15,299 nucleotides of DNA from Bacillota bacterium (lineage in GTDB: Bacteria > Bacillota_A > Clostridia > Lachnospirales > Lachnospiraceae). A program made the translations under genes and the position numbers. The stretch spans positions 1 through 15,299 of the forward strand of contig JAEZTQ010000051.1 of NCBI GenBank assembly GCA_023443625.1. Direction: 5' to 3'. Positions 13,507 through 15,299 of the stretch are shown piece by piece (position 1 is the stretch's first letter; every line of letters begins with the position of its first letter). The notes below the pieces were generated by a model that saw nothing but the letters and a program-made list of their open reading frames with translations, ran no database searches and was not told the DNA's origin.

Positions 13507-15075
13507 TTATAGTTCACTTCTATCAGCTATGAAATGCTTTTTTCTATATTCGGTAGGCGTCAGTTTTGTATGTTTTTTAAACTTCATGTAAAAATACTCC
13601 ACATTTCGATAACCCACTTTTTCAGCGATTTCATACACCTTCATAGTATTCTGTCTTAACAATTTAATTGAATGCTTAATTCTAGTATAATCAACAAAAT
13701 TATTAAAGCTTTCTCCCGTCTTATCATGAAATATCTTCCCTAAATAGCAGCTGTTATAACCAAATAAATATGCTATATTTTCTAATTTTATATTCTCCAT
13801 ATAATTGTGTTGTATGTAATAGATAACACTTTCTACAATGCTATCATTTGATGTCCCTCCGATAGAATTCATTATTATTTCAAATTCTTCTGTAAAAAAT
13901 GTAATAATTTCATATAGATAATATCTCGTTTCAATAAAATTAATTATCTGTCCATTGGTTGGAAAAGGTATTCTCCCCAAACCATAAAGATTATTTATTT
14001 TATCCTTTATCTGTAAAAACAAGTCTGTCAAAAACAGCTTTATATCTGCAATAGTATCCTCACACATATTTAATTTCTTTTCTAAATCATGTAATGTCTC
14101 TACCCATAAATTTCTATTGAAGGATTGAATATAATTTATCAAATCTCCAAAATAACGAATCATCATATCGTTGTTTATCTGATACATCTTGGTATTTTCT
14201 AATGACAAAGTTGAATATCCTATCGTATGCTGATTTTGAGAACAGAAAAAACGTCTCTGTAAAACATAAACTGCATCCAGATAGGAGGTTCTTAGCTCAA
14301 TTGGATTTGAAACAATTCTTCCATAAGCAATAAATAATGTATCTAAAGGAGACCCCTTCTGTGGCTTAAGCTCATCATCAAATTTCTCTAAAAAACGATT
14401 AAATTGATTTATTGCAAATTCACCTTTTAATATGATGACTTCATTATCATTAATAGTCAAATTTTCATAGGTATTGCTATTCTGATTGGTCACCTTTAAA
14501 ATCTCCGAGAAATTATAGGATATATCGGATATATTATAGCTATATTTTTCATATATAATTACTTGAAAGGCATTCGCAGTCAAATATAAATCCACCAGAT
14601 TTATATTTGACATATCTGCAGTTCCATTAATTAAATCCTTTAGAATGTATATTTTTGCCTTCTCTTTATATAAATTCACTGTGGTGTTTACTAATGTTTC
14701 ATCCTGCAATTTTTTTGTAAGTGCTTTTAAAGCTACTTCAAGTTCATTTTCATTAATTGGTTTATTCAAATAATATTTTACGTCATAACGAATTGCTTTC
14801 TGGGCATATGCAAAATCAGAAAAACCACTCAAAATAATTATCTTACCTCTGTAATTACATGCACGAGCACTTTGTATAACATCAAGCCCATCCATGAGGG
14901 GCATCCTAATGTCCATTAATACAATATCCGGGTTATATTTTACTATGCTTGAGAGTGCTTCTTCCCCATCTGATGCTTCAGCTATAATAGTATAACCCAG
15001 CTGCTCCCAATTAATTATTTTCTTAAGACCTCGCCTAATTATTACTTCATCATCCGCTATAAGTACAGTGTACAT
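13507..15075 (-). CDS. YesN-like response regulator with AraC-type DNA-binding domain
   Basis: This 522-residue protein has an N-terminal receiver domain (about 1-120). The acidic pair is Asp8-Asp9, the phospho-acceptor Asp55 lies in VLMDIRMP, the switch Ser83 is in ILSGFSD and Lys105 is in LNKP. A long middle region (about 125-405) of unassigned type follows, as is common in the YesN group. The C-terminus is an AraC double helix-turn-helix (about 412-515) with LENIAYLFGYNSCYLGKIFH and the signature VYEIAEKVGYRNVEYFYMKF. The ATG at 15075-15073 has a GGGGGG run just upstream. The kinase follows after 73 nt, so the order is regulator first. The regulated genes, probably transport or carbohydrate use, would be expected outside the window to the right or elsewhere in the genome. 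Confidence 0.93.
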   Translation of the reverse strand: MYTVLIADDEVIIRRGLKKIINWEQLGYTIIAEASDGEEALSSIVKYNPDIVLMDIRMPLMDGLDVIQSARACNYRGKIIILSGFSDFAYAQKAIRYDVKYYLNKPINENELEVALKALTKKLQDETLVNTTVNLYKEKAKIYILKDLINGTADMSNINLVDLYLTANAFQVIIYEKYSYNISDISYNFSEILKVTNQNSNTYENLTINDNEVIILKGEFAINQFNRFLEKFDDELKPQKGSPLDTLFIAYGRIVSNPIELRTSYLDAVYVLQRRFFCSQNQHTIGYSTLSLENTKMYQINNDMMIRYFGDLINYIQSFNRNLWVETLHDLEKKLNMCEDTIADIKLFLTDLFLQIKDKINNLYGLGRIPFPTNGQIINFIETRYYLYEIITFFTEEFEIIMNSIGGTSNDSIVESVIYYIQHNYMENIKLENIAYLFGYNSCYLGKIFHDKTGESFNNFVDYTRIKHSIKLLRQNTMKVYEIAEKVGYRNVEYFYMKFKKHTKLTPTEYRKKHFIADRSEL

Positions 15076-15128
15076 AAATTCCCCCCTTATAATGGTCTAT
15101 ATTCTCTAAGTAAGCAATATTATTAATA

Positions 15129-15157
15129 ATTTTATCATTTAATTTCCATTTGTGCAA
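15129..15157 (-). promoter_or_regulatory. Probable promoter of the two-component operon
   Basis: On the minus strand TTGCAC (15157-15152), 17 nt, TAAAAT (15134-15129), about 55 nt before the response regulator start. Confidence 0.45.
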
Positions 15158-15203
15158 CGAATGTACTTGTAAAGATTGCGTTTAGTTAGCTTAGGATTTT
15201 AAT

Positions 15204-15248
15204 GGGTAGAATTACCCTTTGATGATAAACTTAGACTTATTTATCATC
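15204..15248. repeat. Two adjacent hairpins upstream of the two-component promoter
   Basis: GGGTA-GAAT-TACCC (15204-15217) and GATGATAAA (15221-15229) with its exact complement TTTATCATC (15240-15248) lie next to each other, 50-90 nt upstream of the promoter -35 box. They could be the terminator region of an upstream gene or binding sites for the AraC-type regulator. No clear T-run supports termination. Confidence 0.4.
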
Positions 15249-15299
15249 ATTATAATCATTTCTAAATTATTTTCAACTCCTTATTCCTCTTTTTCTTTT

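Noticed and set aside
13434..13517. Longer histidine kinase starting at GTG 13517
   Set aside because: No ribosome binding site before the GTG, while the ATG at 13433 has GGAG at proper spacing and gives a normal YesM N-terminus.

Overview
The window is AT-rich, single-strand-biased DNA. Its gene order, strong AGGAGG-type ribosome binding sites, frequent TTG/GTG starts and protein sequences suggest an anaerobic clostridium, most likely Lachnospiraceae. Almost every intact gene is on the minus strand, so the window is best read from right to left.

Positions 15299-11649 hold an AraC-type response regulator followed by its YesM-like sensor histidine kinase. This resembles the sugar- or peptide-responsive two-component systems that usually sit beside ABC transporters, but no transporter is inside the window.

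Positions 11462-3167 hold a conserved Firmicutes housekeeping cluster read from a good sigma-A-type promoter: asp23/gls24-family gene, nusB, xseA, xseB, ispA, dxs, [about 650-nt unusual spacer], tlyA, [138-nt spacer with a 14-codon ORF], nadK, argR. The cluster links envelope stress and transcription antitermination with exonuclease VII, isoprenoid precursor synthesis (DXP synthase and farnesyl diphosphate synthase), rRNA methylation, NADP supply and arginine control. recN, which often follows argR, is not there. After a 250-nt gap comes yebC, with its own promoter.

The dxs-tlyA spacer (5481-6126) is the most remarkable part. From the dxs end it holds a 29-nt-period duplication of the dxs 3' end, a long imperfect inverted repeat (5840-6074) whose apex carries two hairpins with matching hexaloops (AAGGAG and ACGGAG on the plus strand, CUCCUU and CUCCGU on the minus strand), a 17-bp tandem repeat array, and a hairpin followed by seven Ts before tlyA. 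This could be a structured noncoding RNA of about 530 nt on the operon strand, or a MITE-like palindromic insertion.

Positions 1-2140 are decayed accessory DNA: a 5'-truncated OB-fold lipoprotein remnant, a frameshifted Ig-like (BIG2) surface-protein remnant, a small secreted protein, a small two-helix membrane protein whose promoter and ribosome binding site look intact but whose start codon appears to be ATA, and an N-terminal fragment of a tyrosine recombinase next to a 17-bp hairpin. This looks like the worn edge of a former mobile or accessory island.
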